64,000 nt of DNA from Silurus meridionalis (GCF_014805685.1 NC_060887.1:8502463-8566462); one strand, 5' to 3'. Positions 1 to 12,204 are shown, counted from the first letter of the stretch. Program-made: numbers and translations. Notes: a model not told the origin generated them from the letters alone.

Positions 1-541
1 TTAGGTTGTAAATGTAGGTCAGTGCTTCTGAAAGTCAGCAGAGAAGGCCTTGCTGGCCCTTATGGATCTCCACTGGGTCGCAGATATACTTACAAGGACA
101 GTTACATAAACCATTTTTTTTTTTGTGTTTTCTGTCCTGTAAAATTTGCACAAAAACACACAATTTGCCTTAATTTGAAATCTACAGAAGACCCGTAATG
201 TACAAAAATGCATGGACAATCCAGGGTAATTTTATGAGGTTAATATTGATGCTTCTGCTAGAGATGAGATGAGTCTGCAGGTGGTGTAGCGATAGCTGCA
301 GTGAAATTAAACTTGAATTGTTGAATTGTGTTAATTGGGTTTCTTGCTTTAGTAATGGCATTATTTTCCCGTTGTTAAAGATACGTGTTATGTTTGTGAT
401 GCAGTGCTCTGATATATTGCATTTCTCTATCAAATTAATGCTCTCTATAGCTGTGGCTTTATAATAAGGGGTATTAAGAGGTGTATGATTCAGGTAAAAC
501 ATCTCTGAAGGCCTAGGTGTGAAATGTATGGCCCATCACTG
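1..541 (+). repeat. Element A, copy 1 (unclassified TIR repeat), rearranged
   Basis: Positions about 90-541 are similar to 38,060-38,520 (+) and, on the minus strand, to 34,928-35,215. The right end at 530-541 resembles the inverted form of the CAGTGGCGGGT terminus that starts the copies at 34,928 and 58,311. Positions 1-60 match the reverse complement of 58,330-58,391, so this copy is internally inverted or broken. No intact reading frame is seen. A non-autonomous DNA transposon is the likely nature, inferred from the shared termini; the superfamily is not known. Confidence 0.55.
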
Positions 542-569
542 CAATAAAGATACCTAAAAGTCCATGTTT

Positions 570-1137
570 CTCTCGATCCTGTTCCTTTCTTTTTTTCTGA
601 TCGGCCTGTATTGAACCTGACATCCTACCTCTGGATGGAGTTCTCTTCATTTGGAAAAACATTCAGTGCAGCTGAGGATGGTTCCACATGAACAGCCTAA
701 AGATCCAAAAGGTCCTAAATATGAATCTACTGAGCAACTCAAGAACTATGACAATAGACTTGGACTGTAATTAATAAAAACAGTTTGCTGCAATGACTTA
801 GGACTACAATTGGCATTAACATTTTTTGCATTTAAGTAGCCATTAGTTAACAGTTTATTGAACAGTACACCTCAACAATAATAAAACTATAAAGAATGAA
901 CATTTGTGTCACCCAGATGAGGACGGGTTCCCATTCTGAATGGTTTCTCTCAAAGTTTCTTCCTTATACATCTCAAGGAGTTTTTTCTTGCCACTGTTTC
1001 TACTGGCTTACTCATTAGGGATAAACTTATATAAAATAAAATATTATAACTTACCTTATCTCTCTAAAGCTACTTAGGACAATATCCATTTTTAAAGTTA
1101 CTATACAAATTAAATTTGATTATGGAATTTTAGATAC
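570..1137 (+). mobile_element. LINE (L2/CR1-type) 3' UTR fragment
   Basis: The text resembles the 3' UTR that follows the reverse transcriptase fragment at 12,205-14,155: a block resembling CTGGATGGAGTTCTCTTC, then 'ctcaaggtttcttcctta' with 'ggagtttttttcttgccac', and a terminal 'ctatacaaattaaatttga'. No coding part is present, as expected of a 5'-truncated copy. It is degenerate and therefore old. Confidence 0.6.
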
Positions 1138-2310
1138 AAATTAGGAGCTGAGTAATATAAAGTGACATAGTTGTTGATTTTTACACAATGACCAATGAAA
1201 AACGACAACTGAACAGCTTGTAATCCAATTCTGTAATGCCTTGAAAATGAACAAATACTGTAGATATCACATTGAAATACAGAGAGCTTTAGTCATCAGT
1301 TTCTGTGCTGTGCAAATTAAATGTCAGTTAGATGTAAAAAATAAATTTTATAGCTCTTGGAGTGTAAGAGAAGACTCTACAGAATTTCCCTAGTGAAACT
1401 GAGCATGTCTTTGGTATGCAGTGTTGCACTTTACCAAAGATCAAGGACAAATCTTCTTCCACATGAGCCTCTTCTGATTTCCTTTGCTCCCTTTAGAAAA
1501 GAGCTTTGTGTAATAAATTAAATGTATTAATTGAGTGAAAGTACAAAAGTACTTTCAAATTTACTTAAGTTTGCAAAGTACTATAATTTATTATGGCAAT
1601 AATGTTCCTATTATAATTTTTGTCACAAGACTCTTGCATAATCCACTCAGTTTATGTAAAAAAAAAACTTTAATGTTACTCTCAGCACACCAATCTATTA
1701 TTAGAATGATATTAATGAGTCAAACACTGATTGATATCTATTGAAATTATCATGAGCCCAAAACCTCCAGCCATACTGCTTCACACAGACAGGACATTCA
1801 GGCACATAAAGAACATCAGATTCAGATGGCACAATATTGGTAGTCTAAATATGCTTACAGACATCCACAAATCTGTCTTTTCTTGAATAGCTTGCACACA
1901 AGCAAACATATTATGCATTTTTTCAGAAGGTAAGATTATGCCGCCTGGTCTCAGTTCTAAGTTCAAAGTTCTATGGTCATTACAGATGGGTTCTTGAAAT
2001 CCCTACAGCTTGTTAGTTTGCCTAGCCTTGCCAACTCCTTTAGGTCTGCCAAGATCATCTTCATGACATGTTGTGTTAATCAGGGATCAAGGCACTCAGA
2101 TCACCTCTAGGTACTGGTCCAGTTCCACGATGAAGCTCAGACTCTCAGTAAGCCTCACATCTGGTTATCATCCACAGAAGGTGAACAGGTCTGAGGACAT
2201 TTCATAAAAACTGGGAAGATTGGGCTCAGTTTCTTTTTGGTACGAATACACTCAGGTTTTATTGTGCCACTCAGCCAAGCAACTGAAGTTCAATCATACA
2301 CACAGAAAAA
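1138..2310. other. No feature recognised
   Basis: AT-rich DNA. The short open frames here show no family signature, and I see neither a splice-bounded coding exon nor an RNA gene. Confidence 0.5.
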
Positions 2311-2545
2311 TCAATGTACAGGAATGTACCTAAAATAGAACAAAGGCTTTGTTGCTCCAGCTGTACCCTAGCAGAATACAGCAATGTACCTGTGAACATG
2401 TATACATTTCTCTCATTAGTGTTGCATAAATGTTCTTTTAGAGGTATAAACAAGCAGATACAATAATGTACCAGTGTTCAGAGGTACATTGCAGTAACCT
2501 GCTAAGATACAGCTGGAGCGACAAAGCATTTGTCCGATGCAGTAA
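2311..2545. repeat. Imperfect long inverted repeat (foldback element), copy 1
   Basis: The left arm, about 2,311-2,400, contains 'ttgctccagctgtaccctag' and 'cagcaatgtacctgtgaaca'. The right arm, about 2,474-2,540, contains their inverted forms ('tgttcagaggtacattgcag', 'agatacagctggagcgacaa'). About 75 bp separate the arms. A related arm recurs at 4,480-4,572, so this is a dispersed foldback-type repeat and not a one-off palindrome. Confidence 0.65.
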
Positions 2546-2684
2546 CATGCTTTTGCCCCACCCCAATGTGAGGTGGAGATGTAGCCTACAGCAGGTTATG
2601 GTCGCTGAACTGCTGGATGTCCAAGTGGTGCTCCAAAAACAATGTTGGCTTCATAAATAATTGGAGCAATTTTGAGAGCAAGGC

Positions 2685-3255
2685 TGGCCTGTTAGTGCAG
2701 GACAGTATCCATCCCACTCGGGAAGGTGCTGCTCTCATTTCTTGTAGTACAGGTCATAGTCTCATAACAGCACTGGTTAACAAGTGACTGTCCAGAGCCA
2801 AGGCCAGGGAGCAGACAGACAGGCTAAACCGACTGTCTGCTAGCTGCACAGAATTGTCACTCAGGATCCACCAAATTGAGACTGTGTCTGTCCCCCGAGC
2901 AAAACCAAAATATAGGAATTCTCAGAAAGTCTGTTTAAGTAACTTGATTAACATTAAATTAAATTTGACTAAATGCACAGCCAGCACCTTTGATCTAAAC
3001 AAAGGATCAGCATCAAAAGGAAAGCATCAAAAGCGCTTATTATAAACAAAATTATTACCGACCAGGAGTTTAAAATAATGTGTTTGACAGAAACGTGGAT
3101 TGAACTGAATGAATATGTAGCATTAAATGAAGCAAGTCCTCCTGGGTATAGTTACATACGCCAGCCCCGTCTAAATGGCAGAAAAGGCGGAATCGCAGCT
3201 ATTTATAATAATCTAAGCGTCAAAAATAAGGTTAAACTGGTACTTTACATTGTAA
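2685..3255 (+). pseudogene. Decayed LINE fragment: SGNH-type and endonuclease coding remnants
   Basis: Translation near 2,690-2,790 gives a piece with the sequence DSIHPTREGAALIS, as in the esterase-like (SGNH) segment of some vertebrate L2/CR1-type LINE proteins. From about 3,045 the frame reads a motif like CLTETW followed by NEASPPGYSY and GRKGGIAAIY, which is the N-terminal APE-type endonuclease of such LINEs. The frame is lost near 3,240-3,299. It is a remnant, not a gene, and is separate from the reverse transcriptase copy at 12.2 kb. The family call rests on remembered motifs; no database search was made. Confidence 0.65.
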
Positions 3256-3839
3256 AAACTTTTTCCTGTAAGTTAATGGTAAAATACTGTCAGCTCTAAC
3301 TCATTTTGTTTGCAGCAACTGACTGCGCTTAAATTGGCCAATAACCATTTTTTTTTATAAACTAATATTTATAATATTTAAATAATGTGAGCATATTAGT
3401 ATTTTATGTATTTTATTTAGGTCCATGAAAAAAAACTTAAAGGATTAAGCAAAATCATCAAAAGTATCAAATCAAGTCAAATCTCTTGTAAATAATAGCA
3501 GCACACATTAATGTGTAATTGAACTTAGTAAAGTGCATCAATCCTGAACAGTTGCTGCCTATGTCCAGCCTTGTCTCTACAGGATGGACATAGGCAGACT
3601 CTACGCTGCTACACAATGGTATTCCACAAAACACACACAAAAGGAATATGACTGTTAGGTTTTACAGTATTTTGCAGTTTTTTCTCTCTTGATTTTATGG
3701 TAAACTTCTGGTAGTAATTTACTGGGGTTTTTTACAGTTTGCTTTTATAAATGAACAGAATATTACTGTTACAATAAATTTTATAGTGATTCCGGCTAAA
3801 GATATACTCTTTATTTATCTGCCTCTTTTTTTCTTTGTT
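3256..3839. other. No gene; AT-rich spacer
   Basis: There are A/T tracts and short stretches such as 'ttacagtattttgcagtttt' that recur loosely near 18.1 kb, which suggests dispersed-repeat debris. Nothing more can be supported. Confidence 0.4.
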
Positions 3840-3955
3840 TTATTTTTCTCCCCATTCTATTTCCTTATGCCGGAAAATCGTATAAAGCATTTCACTGCAT
3901 GTCGTACTCTGTATGTATGTGTATGTGACAAATAACATTTTATTTGATTTAAAGC
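3840..3955 (+). repeat. Repeat family B, 3' tail copy
   Basis: A conserved tail reads 'gcatttcactgcatgtcgta' followed by 'tgtatgtatgtgtatgtgac' and a terminal run rich in TTTGATTT. The same tail, inverted, begins the 433-bp insertion at 27,174 inside the hAT transposase. The 3'-tail shape suggests a retroposed (SINE/LINE-like) family. Confidence 0.55.
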
Positions 3956-3961
3956 TGTGGC

Positions 3962-4180
3962 TGTAAGTCAGTTGTAGTTTTGTTTCTTGTTCTTTTCTTC
4001 AGTGATTCTGCTTGTTAACAGCAGTGTTCATCAGTGTCAGAATTCACTAATATGTTTTATTTACTCTTTCAAGTGAACTTTACTAGTAAACTAAGGTAGG
4101 GAACAGTGAATGAGGGTGTAGGGTGTGATTTCAGTCAGTATTTGAGTGTCGACTCTGAACACTGTTAATTCACATTCATT
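3962..4180 (+). repeat. Repeat R, copy 1 (partial)
   Basis: It shares 'gtgattctgcttgttaacag', the palindrome TTTACTAGTAAA (4,079-4,090) and 'gtagggaacagtgaatgagg' with the longer copies at 4,590-6,000, 9,766-10,435, 11,300-11,712 and 18,740-19,970. Confidence 0.6.
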
Positions 4181-4419
4181 CTGTTTATACTTTCTCAAAA
4201 ACAACAAAATTACTCCAAATGCATTGTTTTTTTTAAGGGATTTTACTGTTTCAATGAAAAAACAATGTTACTGTCAGAATTTGTTCAATCTGTTTTAGAT
4301 CGATATGGTTTAGATCCTTTACATCCTTATATTTTTCCAAAGCATTTTACTGATGTTCTGCATGCTGGATGTATGATCAGGGTGTAATTTTAAACCATCT
4401 CAGGACATAAAAGTACATT

Positions 4420-4572
4420 TCTATCAGTAGTGGTGCATAAACAACCTTTTAGTGATACAGACAAGAAGGTACAAAAACGAAACAATGTTCAGAGGTACAT
4501 TGTTATTCACTGCTAGAGTACAGCTGGAGCAATAACAAATGTATGCTCTTTTAGGTACATTCCTGTACATCG
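4420..4572 (+). repeat. Foldback-family arm, copy 2
   Basis: It repeats the right arm and part of the loop of the inverted repeat at 2,311-2,545, including 'tgttcagaggtacattg', 'gagtacagctggagcaa' and 'ttaggtacattcctgtaca'. The opposite arm is missing. Confidence 0.55.
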
Positions 4573-4589
4573 ATAGCAGATCTTAAACA

Positions 4590-6000
4590 CACACAGACAT
4601 CAACAATCAGTGTTTGAGTCTCAACATCGGTGACAATAAAAAAAAACAGATCAACTCCAAACATCACAGAAAAAGTCTTCTGAAAAGTCACAACAAACCA
4701 AACAACACCAAAACAAAAACAAATGAAGAAATAGTAAGAACATTCAGCTGCATAATTTATTCGTGTTACAATGTATGTTGGGAGTTTTTTACTATTCTGG
4801 CACCCAGCATGCTTTGCGGCATGAATGTTTGTTAATAATCATCATTCTTAAATTTTATGTTCTGATTTTTGATCTCTGTGTGTCTAACTAAAGTTACAGC
4901 TCTTAAGGTTTTGCACATGCAATGCTTTTAAATTCCTTAATAGTTTGTCCATTTATTTTGAACTCATTACTATCATAAAGAATATGAAGTTAACTGGAAA
5001 CCATCAAATAAAACAAAAGAAATATATTAGGTGATTATATAACTCTATTTTTAAACAAAAATACCAAATAAACAAACATTTTAGCTTTTCTGCTTTACAA
5101 ACTCAAAACAGTCAGAGAAAAACTAGTTTCAAAGAGTGAAGGGTAAGAGCCCAACTAAAGCAATCACTGATCTCAAAAATGGTGAGGTCAATCAAAACAT
5201 TTAAAATAAAAAATAAACCCCTGTTAAGTCTCAAACAATGTTTTGTAGATATTTGACCGAAATAAAGTCAAACTGTAATAAGTGAAGCTGGTAATGATGT
5301 TTTTGAAGTTTAATCATCCTCTGTTTTAATTCAGTTGATTTTGTTTAAATATGTGGCTGTAAATAAGTTGCAGTTTTGTTTCTTGTTCTTTCCTCTGATT
5401 GTGATTGTGATTCTGCTTGTTAACAACAGTGTTTATCAGTGTCTGAATTCTTTCATTTGTTTTCATTCACTCGGTCAAGAAGACTTTACTAGTAAACTAA
5501 TGTAGGGATAGTGAATGAGGGTGTGATTTCAAACACAGTCTCTGAGTGTCGACTCTGAACAGTGTTAATTCACAGTATACAGACTGCCTCCATTACTGGC
5601 ACAACTGCCTTTAAAGGCTCTCATCCATGAAGCTTCATGTCAGCTGCATAACTAAGACCCAGTGCGGCTCATGCACAAAATAAAGCCTGACATCTGGGGT
5701 CATAATCGGCTCCGTAAGCACGAAAACAGCCCTATCGCACAAACCCTCCCACTGCAGACATCTCGCAATGGGAATAAGCATGGATGTACAAACCATTTTT
5801 TCTCTCTACTGCACGTCATTTGCTTAGGACCAAACTGTGGAAACACCAGCTAACCATGTTTTGTACATCAGATGTCATATATTATTGTACACGATCTATT
5901 ATTTTTGCATTACATAATATTGCATCAATTATAAGTTTGCATCAAATTTCTGTATTAAAGTCATTAGCAAATCAACTAATGTCTCCAAATAAAATTTGAT
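4590..6000 (+). repeat. Repeat R, copy 2 (long)
   Basis: This is one of the two longest copies of an interspersed unit of about 1.4 kb. In order it holds a block 'caacatcggtgacaat', a block with 'ctggcacccagcatg', a block 'agcccaactaaagcaatcac' with 'aatggtgaggtca', a block 'gaaataaagtcaaactgtaa', the palindrome TTTACTAGTAAA (5,485-5,496), and a final block from about 5,557 shared closely with 9,937-10,435. Open frames inside it resemble no protein that I know. It is probably a non-autonomous element or a locally duplicated segment. Confidence 0.65.
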
Positions 6001-6517
6001 AGTACAGCACCAGCTAAAAAACTTTAACTTGACACCACTATTTTATGGTATATAAAGGAACATCTTGTAAACTGTTCTCATACAATACAAAATATCTATA
6101 TAAGTTACCATGTATAAATAGCCAGACTACAGGAGGGCCTGCATGCAATGAAAAGTACATTGCAACAGAATGTTGAAATGAATTAAAGTACATCCTCAAA
6201 GTTCTTGAGTTGCTCAGTAACTTCATGGATCTTTAGGCTCTTGATGTTGAACCTTCCTTAGCTTCTCAGAGTAGACTTCGATTGATTCAATCACAGGCAT
6301 GGCGTTGGGAAAAATAGGGATTCATTATTGATAATACAGACCATGTTGTGACAATGTTACACTCAGTAAACAACTTTTGAAACAAAGCTTTAAACAAAAA
6401 TATTGTATTCATTAGCTTTAGTAATTAATCAGTTCATGTGATAGTTTTTATCAGAAGTGTGGCCTGAAATCCAACAGGAATCTTTATAAACATTTTAATA
6501 ATGAATTATTTGAAATA

Positions 6518-7099
6518 CGGTGGTACCTCGACATACGAGTGCCCTCACATACGAGTTTTTTGAGATCCGAGCGGTCACTCGGTCGATTTTTTGCTTTGAT
6601 ACGCGAGCAAAAACTTGAGATACGAGCTCGAGACGCCGCTGCTAGATGGCGAATCGAAGCCAGAAAGCGAAGATGTGACGAAAATTAGGATAAGCAAAGA
6701 AGAAAAAGTAAATATTTTAAAGTTTGGAGATACGTAGTGTACAGGAGCGATAGTAAAAACGAGTTTTCCCTCCGCACACAAACACACACACACACACACA
6801 CACCCCACCGGCGTTTTCGTTAGCTCAAGTTGTCTCATCTCCAAGAGAATACACTGAATAAAACCTTATTATATCTTTACATACTCTTTTATTATGTTTT
6901 TATACAATATCTGTCATTTATAAAAAATAATTTCTTATTCAAAAACACGTAACAAAAACAACTGGGGTGGCATTTTGGGGGGCTGGAACAGATTAATGGC
7001 ATTTCAATTAATTTCAATGCGGAAATTGCTTTGAAATACGAGCAAATTGACATACGAGCAAGGTTACGGAACGAATTAAACTCGTATGTCGAGGTACCA

Positions 7100-7102
<3 letters not shown>
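6518..7102. mobile_element. Mariner/Tigger-like MITE with terminal inverted repeats
   Basis: The ends are inverted copies of about 23 bp. The left reads 'cggtggtacctcgacatacg' and the right is the inverse with a single mismatch near the tip. TA dinucleotides at 6,516-6,517 and 7,103-7,104 give the TA target duplication of the Tc1/mariner superfamily. The 585-bp interior encodes no transposase that I can recognise. The sub-terminal 'atacgag' motifs are typical of a MITE that I recall as widespread in fish and other vertebrates. Confidence 0.85.

Positions 7103-7168
<66 letters not shown>
7103..7168. repeat. (TA)n microsatellite
   Basis: An uninterrupted TA tract directly abuts the MITE's right end, so it probably grew from the TA target site. 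Confidence 0.95.
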
Positions 7169-7170
<2 letters not shown>

Positions 7171-9072
7171 TCCTAAGGTAAACAGCTATAAAGCATCCTG
7201 ACAAATAACTTATTCACATTCAAAAACATTTTTTTTTAAAGACCCATCACCATCCACAGCCCCACCACATTAGAGATTGATTCTTCTCCAGGGTATAGTA
7301 ATGTAGTCAGTGGAATAACCCAGTTCACTGAAGTGTTGCCTCAATATTAACACTGTAAACTAAACATGTGTTTCTTCACATGGTTCTCCGATCTTTTGTG
7401 TTCCATAACTTAAAAAGCTGTTATAGTGTCCTACTGTGAATAAAACTCTTGCAGACAATGACGGGAAATGCATATTTCTTTCCACATCCGTATCCTGTCT
7501 TATTAATGCCTTATGTAAAGCTATTCTTTACATCTGGATATTATTTTTAGAATCCAGTCTGGACAGGAGCCCCCGGGCACAGGAAGGGCTCCGGAGAAGA
7601 CTCATGTTTATTTATTCATGCAGGCAGGAAATACAGTCCCCTCTACATGGGGTATTCTCTTCCATTAGCTCAAGTCACTAGTCCATAACTAATGCAATCA
7701 GACACAATGTACACTGGGTAGATATTGATAAATTGATACAATAAAATTTTCTAATGTTCTATTGAGCTTTTCCTTTCTATTGTATGCTGTATTTTTGGCT
7801 GTATCTATTCATTTTTACTTTTAATTGTCATTTTTAAAAAACTAACATGTTTTTATCAAAGCTGCTATTATTATAATTTTTTTAAAATGATTATTATTAT
7901 TATTTAGTGGAAAAATTGACCTTATTTTTTGTGGCTCAATGGTATATAAAAGAGTTTGCCTTAATGCCCAGGAAGGTGAGTACTTAAAGACTATGAGTGC
8001 TTTTACAACACTTCTTTTGACTAGAAGATGACCAGCAAGAAGCCTGGCAGTAGGGGGAGGGAAGGGGATGTTTTGTTTCAGCTTTGTAGTCACTGTTGGC
8101 ATACTCTAAGACACATTTTCAGACACTTGGCGCTTCATTCAGCTCTCTTGTCCTAGATTTATTGAGCTGAAACACATCCTCTGCTCCCTGGCACATCAAT
8201 CCCTAAAGCCCTGATTAGCGCACAGCAGATCCGGCTTCATCTCGGGAACACTGGGGGGATGAGGCTGCACTGAGAAACCTTTCCAGACTCTTCTTATTAC
8301 CCACTCCACTTGTTTGACCTTGTTTCCAGCTTTGGTCTGGCTTTTTTTTCTTTCTGTTTGCTGCAGTGTTTTTGTTTTAATAGCAGTGATTTTTTTATTG
8401 CATTTTGTCAAAGACTCCAAAGAGCTTCATTTATCAGTCTTAATTTTATCAATCACATAGAGCCTTAACAACAGAGCCACCACTGGAGAAATCTTCATGA
8501 GTGAAATATTTTGGATTTCCTGTTTTTAGAGTGCAGCTCTGGTTTAGCAACTGCACATCCTGCTCCTGATCACATATACCAGCCCTATAGTACAACATCA
8601 TTAACACAGATATTTGTGTACGTTTATTTTTGGAATTCCTCCATGTATGGGTTTTTCAGCATTTCTAAATTATATTTGGTTTATTTTTAAATCACCTATT
8701 TTTTTCAGACCTAGTAATCTTTTGCCTGATTAACAATTACACAATAATATAACACAATGGTCAGTCTTCTGGTTTCCTCATATATATATTTGCTCTTAAT
8801 GATGATGAAGCACTTCCCTATGTTACTTCATCCTGCATATATCTGTACATAATGCACTTGCCAGGAACAGCATCACAGCCTGCATGATTTCACCTACTGC
8901 AGTTACTCATCACTGACATACAAAAAAGACATCTTGAGATTGATCTAAAAATAGCATCTCCAGTCGATCTCCTGGAGTTTACTGCACACCTTTTCTCTGC
9001 AGCAGCAACCTTTAATACAATAACAAAATTATCCTCAATTGAATCACTAAGTTAATTTTATTACATGCTAGA
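7169..9072. other. No feature recognised
   Basis: Non-repetitive-looking, AT-rich sequence with short open frames that lack family signatures and start or splice context. Confidence 0.45.
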
Positions 9073-9075
9073 CCA

Positions 9076-9161
<86 letters not shown>
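9073..9161. repeat. (CA)n microsatellite
   Basis: About 89 bp of CA repeats with one early interruption. Confidence 0.95.
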
Positions 9162-9163
<2 letters not shown>

Positions 9164-9371
9164 GCTTTTATCCTCCATTATGTTTAGGTGTTCTTTCATA
9201 GGACATCAAACAGGTAGGATCAGATGCTGAAGATTAAACTGCTGATGGTTTGAGGAGATTACTACTGGCTACGTAACATCTCAGAGCAAGATATCACGAG
9301 TATTTCTCTGTAGGCTAGTATGAAAAGATTTTAAGCTAATGTGACTACTGAATGTATAACCATAGATGTAC

Positions 9372-9765
9372 AGTATCTCACAAAATTGAGTACACCTCTC
9401 ACTTTTCAGAAACCATTTTTGTATATCTTTTCATGGGACACTGCTGTAGAAAGTAAAATTGAATATATGCTAAAGTAGTCAATGTACAGCTTGTATAGCA
9501 GTATAGATTTACTGTACTCTTAAAATAACTCAACATAGAGAAAACTGTGTCAAAACTGTCAATATCTTGTGTGAGCACCATTATTATGTAGCACAGCCTT
9601 AATCCTCCTGGGCATGGAATTCAACAGAGCTGCACAGATTGTTGCTGGGATCCTCTTCCACTCATCCATAATGACATCATGGAGCTGCTGATAGTTAGAT
9701 AAATTGTGCTTCTCCTTCTTCTGCTTAAGGATGCCCCACAGGTGCTCAATAGGGTTTAGTTTTGT
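9372..9765 (-). mobile_element. Tc1-like transposon fragment: transposase C-terminus and terminal repeat
   Basis: On the minus strand about 9,559-9,750 reads the C-terminal part of a Tc1 transposase (NPIEHLWGILK..., ending in AALLNSMPRRIKAVL). It is followed by a terminal region whose 'tctcacaaaattgagtacac' is a typical Tc1 end. The upstream catalytic domain is missing, so it is non-functional. Confidence 0.85.
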
Positions 9766-10435
9766 TTTTTTGTTCTTTCCTCCAGTGATTCTGCTTGTTA
9801 ACAACAGTGTTCATCAGTGTCTGAATTCATTCATTTGTTTTCATTCTCTCTGTCAAGAAGACTTTACTAGTAAACTAATGTAGGGATAGTGAATGAGGGT
9901 GTGATTTCAAACACAGTCTCTGAGTGTTGACTCTGAACAGTGTTAATTCACAGTATACAGACTGCCTCCATTACTGGCACAACTGTCTCCCAAGGCTCTC
10001 ATCCATGAAGCTTCATGCCAGCTGCAAAACTGAGACCCAGCGTGGCTCATGACCAAAATAAAGCCTGACTTCTGGGGCCATACTGGGCTCCGTAAGCACA
10101 AAAACAACCCCATCGCACAAACCCTCCCACTGCAGACATCTCGCAGTGGGACCAATAAGCATGGATGCACAAACACAACAGATTTTTCTCTTTACTGCAC
10201 GTCATTCACTTAGGACCAAACTGTGGAAACACCACCTAACCATGTTTTGTACATCAGATGTCATATATTAGTGTACGCAATCTATTATTTTTGCATTACT
10301 TAATATTCCATGAATTTAATGAATTTAATATTTAATGAATTTAATATAAAAAAAGTTTGCATAACATTTCTGTATTAAAGTCATTTCCTTAATTTTGTCA
10401 TAGTTTGGTATTGGGTTTCCAATAAAATATGAATG
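9766..10435 (+). repeat. Repeat R, copy 3
   Basis: Closely similar to 5,370-6,000, including the TTTACTAGTAAA palindrome (9,863-9,874) and the terminal block from 'cagactgcctccattactgg' to 'tctgtattaaagtcatt'. It starts abruptly at the broken edge of the Tc1 fragment. Confidence 0.7.
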
Positions 10436-10453
10436 CTACTAGACAGTTATACG

Positions 10454-10458
10454 GCACA

Positions 10459-10517
<59 letters not shown>
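10454..10517. repeat. (CA)n microsatellite
   Basis: CA tract of about 64 bp with one AA interruption. Confidence 0.95.
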
Positions 10518-10519
<2 letters not shown>

Positions 10520-10549
10520 TTTAAAAGGTCGTGAGGGAATCTGCACAAA

Positions 10550-10910
10550 TCGGTCGTGAGGCAGCTGCACAGGTTGTTGCTGGGATTCTCTTCCACTCCT
10601 CCATAATGACATCACAGAGCTGCTGGATGTTAGATACATGGCGCTTCTCCACCTTATGCTGGAGGATGCCCACAGGTGCTCAATGGGGTTTAGGAGACAT
10701 ACTTAACCACTTCATAACCTTCACCTTCAGCTTTCTCAGCAAGGCAGTTGTCATCTTGGCGGTATCTTTGAGTTTGTTATTATGTTGAAAAACTGCCATT
10801 CTGCCCATTTTCCCTCAATGAGCCGCAGCTCCCCAGTACCAGCAGCACTCATGCAGCCCCAGACCATGATGCTACCACCACCAGGTTTGACTGTAGGCAA
10901 GACACAATTT
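10550..10910 (-). mobile_element. Tc1-like transposase fragment
   Basis: Minus-strand translation gives a Tc1 transposase segment with the VMVWGCMSAAG-type motif near 10,830-10,870, and further on the segment that overlaps the fragment at 9,372-9,765. Because both pieces cover the same part of the transposase, they come from two separate insertions. The frame is broken. Confidence 0.8.
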
Positions 10911-10918
10911 TCTTGGGT

Positions 10919-11145
10919 TGCCTGGTGGTCTAGTGGTTAGGATGCGGCGCTCTCACCGCTGTGGCCCAGGTTCGTTCCCCGGTCAGGGAACCAACCCCAG
11001 CCACTCTTAGTGCTGGTCCCAAGCCCAGATAAAAGGGGAGGGTTGCATTAGGAAGGGCATTCAACGTAAAAACGTGCCAAATCAAACATGCGGAGGATCC
11101 GCTGTGGCGACCCCTAAAGGGAGAAGCAGAAAGAAAGTGTGTGTC
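10919..11145 (+). mobile_element. tRNA-Glu(CTC)-derived SINE
   Basis: The head at 10,919-10,990 is close to a vertebrate tRNA-Glu: A-box-like 'tggtctagtggttagga', an anticodon stem-loop cggcg/ctctcac/cgctg with anticodon CTC, and B-box 'ggttcgttccc'. The downstream body contains 'aagggcattcaacgtaaaaa' and 'ccgctgtggcgacccctaa', a tail that I recall from fish SINEs. It is a SINE and not a functional tRNA gene: the first acceptor bases differ, the T-loop differs from the tRNA, and the sequence runs on into the body. Confidence 0.85.
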
Positions 11146-11299
11146 AAGATATCTTGGACAGTCAAATTACTACCAGAAACACTATGAAATGAACTAAAAC
11201 TCACCCATAAAAACACATCAGATAAAATCATAATTCAATGATAATATCAGCAAAGCTAGTAACCAAAACCACTAAAAGATTATTTTTCTTTACTTTTCT

Positions 11300-11712
11300 T
11301 ATCATAACAAATGTACTTTACAAAAACAGTTATAACAGCCAGAGAGAGAAAGAAAAAAAAGCTTAATAGTCATGGGCCAAGAGCTCAACTAAAGCAACTA
11401 CTGATCTCCAAAATGGTGAGGTCACACAAAACATTTTCAATCAAATATAAACCCTGTTTATTTTTAGAAATGTATTGTAGAAATTTGAGAGAAATAAAGT
11501 CAAACTGTAATAAATGTAGCTGGTAAGCTTGGAATTGTTCAATCATCCTGTTTTAATTCAGGTAATTTAATCTAAGGCTGTAACTGTATGTAGTTTTGTT
11601 TCTTTTTCTTTCCTTCAGTGATTGTGCTTGTTTACAGCAGTGTTTATCTGTGTCTGAATTCACTTAGTTTTCATCCTCTCTGCCAAGTGGACTTTACTAG
11701 TAAACTAATGTC
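11300..11712 (+). repeat. Repeat R, copy 4
   Basis: It shares the 'agctcaactaaagcaact' block, 'aatggtgaggtcacacaaaa', 'gaaataaagtcaaactgtaa' and TTTACTAGTAAA (11,693-11,704) with the other R copies. Confidence 0.65.
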
Positions 11713-12204
11713 TTGAATAGTTTTACAAAGAAATAATGCAAAAAGTATTAAGTTTACTTGTATTTACATTAACAGTATTTAACTGTTAAATAAACAGTAA
11801 TTTCATGTTTTATAATTTACAGAACTTTACAATCGCTAGTTTACATTCTTTCACTGTTAAAACTAAGAAATTTTTTTACAGTGTCATTTCTGGCTTACCC
11901 TCCTCATCATTAGTCTGAGTGGTACTAACTCATACAAGTGCTCAACCAAGTTGTACTAACAATCAAGTGCTGCATGCTTTTTCCTATGGGGTTGTTTGGC
12001 AATGTTGTCTCTAAAAATATTAGAAAGCTTTTGTGTAAAACATTTCTAAAACAAAAAATAGAATAGATGTATTTACATGTTTACAACTATTTGAACTAAA
12101 CCTACAGTATGTGCCTTGTATGATGAGGCTGAGATGAATGGTCTAAACCACTGTAATAACCCAGAAAAGAGATCTAGATTGAAAACCTGAGAATCACAAC
12201 AAGA

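Noticed and set aside
2466..2660. Small plus-strand gene at 2.5 kb
   Set aside because: It lies on the arm of an inverted repeat and has no protein similarity that I recognise.
10919..10990. Functional tRNA-Glu gene
   Set aside because: The acceptor 5' bases and part of the T-loop differ from a true tRNA-Glu, and the sequence continues into a typical SINE body.
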